The notes beneath the pieces are model-generated. The model searched no databases. It was not told where the DNA came from and saw nothing but the letters and a program-made list of their open reading frames with translations. Both the position numbers and the translations under genes were made by a program. From Swingsia samuiensis (GTDB lineage Bacteria > Pseudomonadota > Alphaproteobacteria > Acetobacterales > Acetobacteraceae), in assembly GCF_006542355.1 (NCBI RefSeq), contig NZ_CP038141.1, positions 1,556,001 to 1,620,000 on the forward strand: a DNA stretch of 64,000 nt. Reading direction: 5' to 3'. Positions 63,907-64,000 of the stretch are shown here, one piece after another. The stretch's first letter is position 1. Each line of letters starts with the position of its first letter.

Positions 63907-64000
63907 ATTTAAAGATTGTTTGTAAGGTTTTTTCTCTTTTGGGTTGCGTTCAAGATGAAAATCAGACATTTTCCTGACATATGAATTTCTTTTCGATCCT

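Noticed and set aside
63981-64000. Start of the next gene (ATG 63981)
   Set aside because: Only six codons are visible and no ribosome-binding site precedes them, so no feature is called.
1-64000. Insertion sequences or transposons
   Set aside because: No transposase-like protein or terminal inverted repeats flanked by target duplications were found; the mobile DNA is the prophage and the integrase remnant.

Overview
The window looks like chromosome of an acetic acid bacterium (Acetobacteraceae, Alphaproteobacteria) interrupted by one apparently complete 48 kb contractile-tailed prophage. The host assignment is an inference: it rests on the alphaproteobacterial neighbourhood polA, SCO-like gene, ABC substrate-binding protein, purD/xseA (divergent) and rne followed by an amiC-type amidase, on the RNase E with an acidic insert in its S1 domain, and on moderate base composition. 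No species can be named from the sequence alone.

Left flank (1-2322): the end of an unidentified gene, then a type VI secretion effector/immunity pair resembling Agrobacterium Tde1/Tdi1 (glycine-zipper N-terminus plus Ntox15 HxxD nuclease; GAD-like/DUF1851 immunity protein). After it comes a decayed stretch with a frameshifted 3' end of a different tyrosine integrase, which ends 50 bp before attL. It looks like the trace of an older element in the same tRNA gene.

Prophage (2323-50344): a 22-bp direct repeat marks attL and attR, with starts exactly 48,000 bp apart. attR lies in the 3' end of an intact tRNA-Arg(CCG). TGTCAAACC repeats just inside both ends look like integrase arm sites. The late genes run leftward, from terminase (31288) through portal, capsid, DUF3383 sheath, tube, tape measure, baseplate and tail fibres to lysis (2450). 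Early and replication genes also run leftward from cro (43153). They include ssb, small regulators, a cytosine methyltransferase that overlaps a second long reading frame, GapR-like DUF2312, VRR-NUC, and a replication initiator with internal iteron-like repeats and an in-frame stop. The lysogeny and recombination genes run rightward from CI (43240) through an antirepressor and a RecT-like annealing protein to xis and int.

The prophage carries several cargo islands. (a) 13470-16529: a HTH-ImmA/IrrE two-gene operon with a 40-bp operator palindrome, a 71-bp inverted copy of the end of a distant phage gene, a tandem Imm45 immunity gene and a secreted Cys/Pro-rich protein. (b) 32349-34740: a LysM-linked T6SS-type muramidase with a (His-Thr)12 linker, an LprI-type periplasmic inhibitor, and a protein fusing an LprI-like domain, a peptidoglycan-binding domain and a T4-Imm-like superinfection domain. 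(c) AT-rich membrane or zinc-ribbon genes at 36423 and 43937-44645. Together these suggest a lysogen that arms and protects its host against both competing bacteria and competing phages. That reading comes from domain architecture only.

Right flank (50407-64000): alpha/beta-hydrolase lipoprotein, polA, SCO-like protein, SBP_bac_5 protein, purD, xseA, a small lipoprotein, rne and an amidase, with clear bidirectional terminators at 56583 and 59788.
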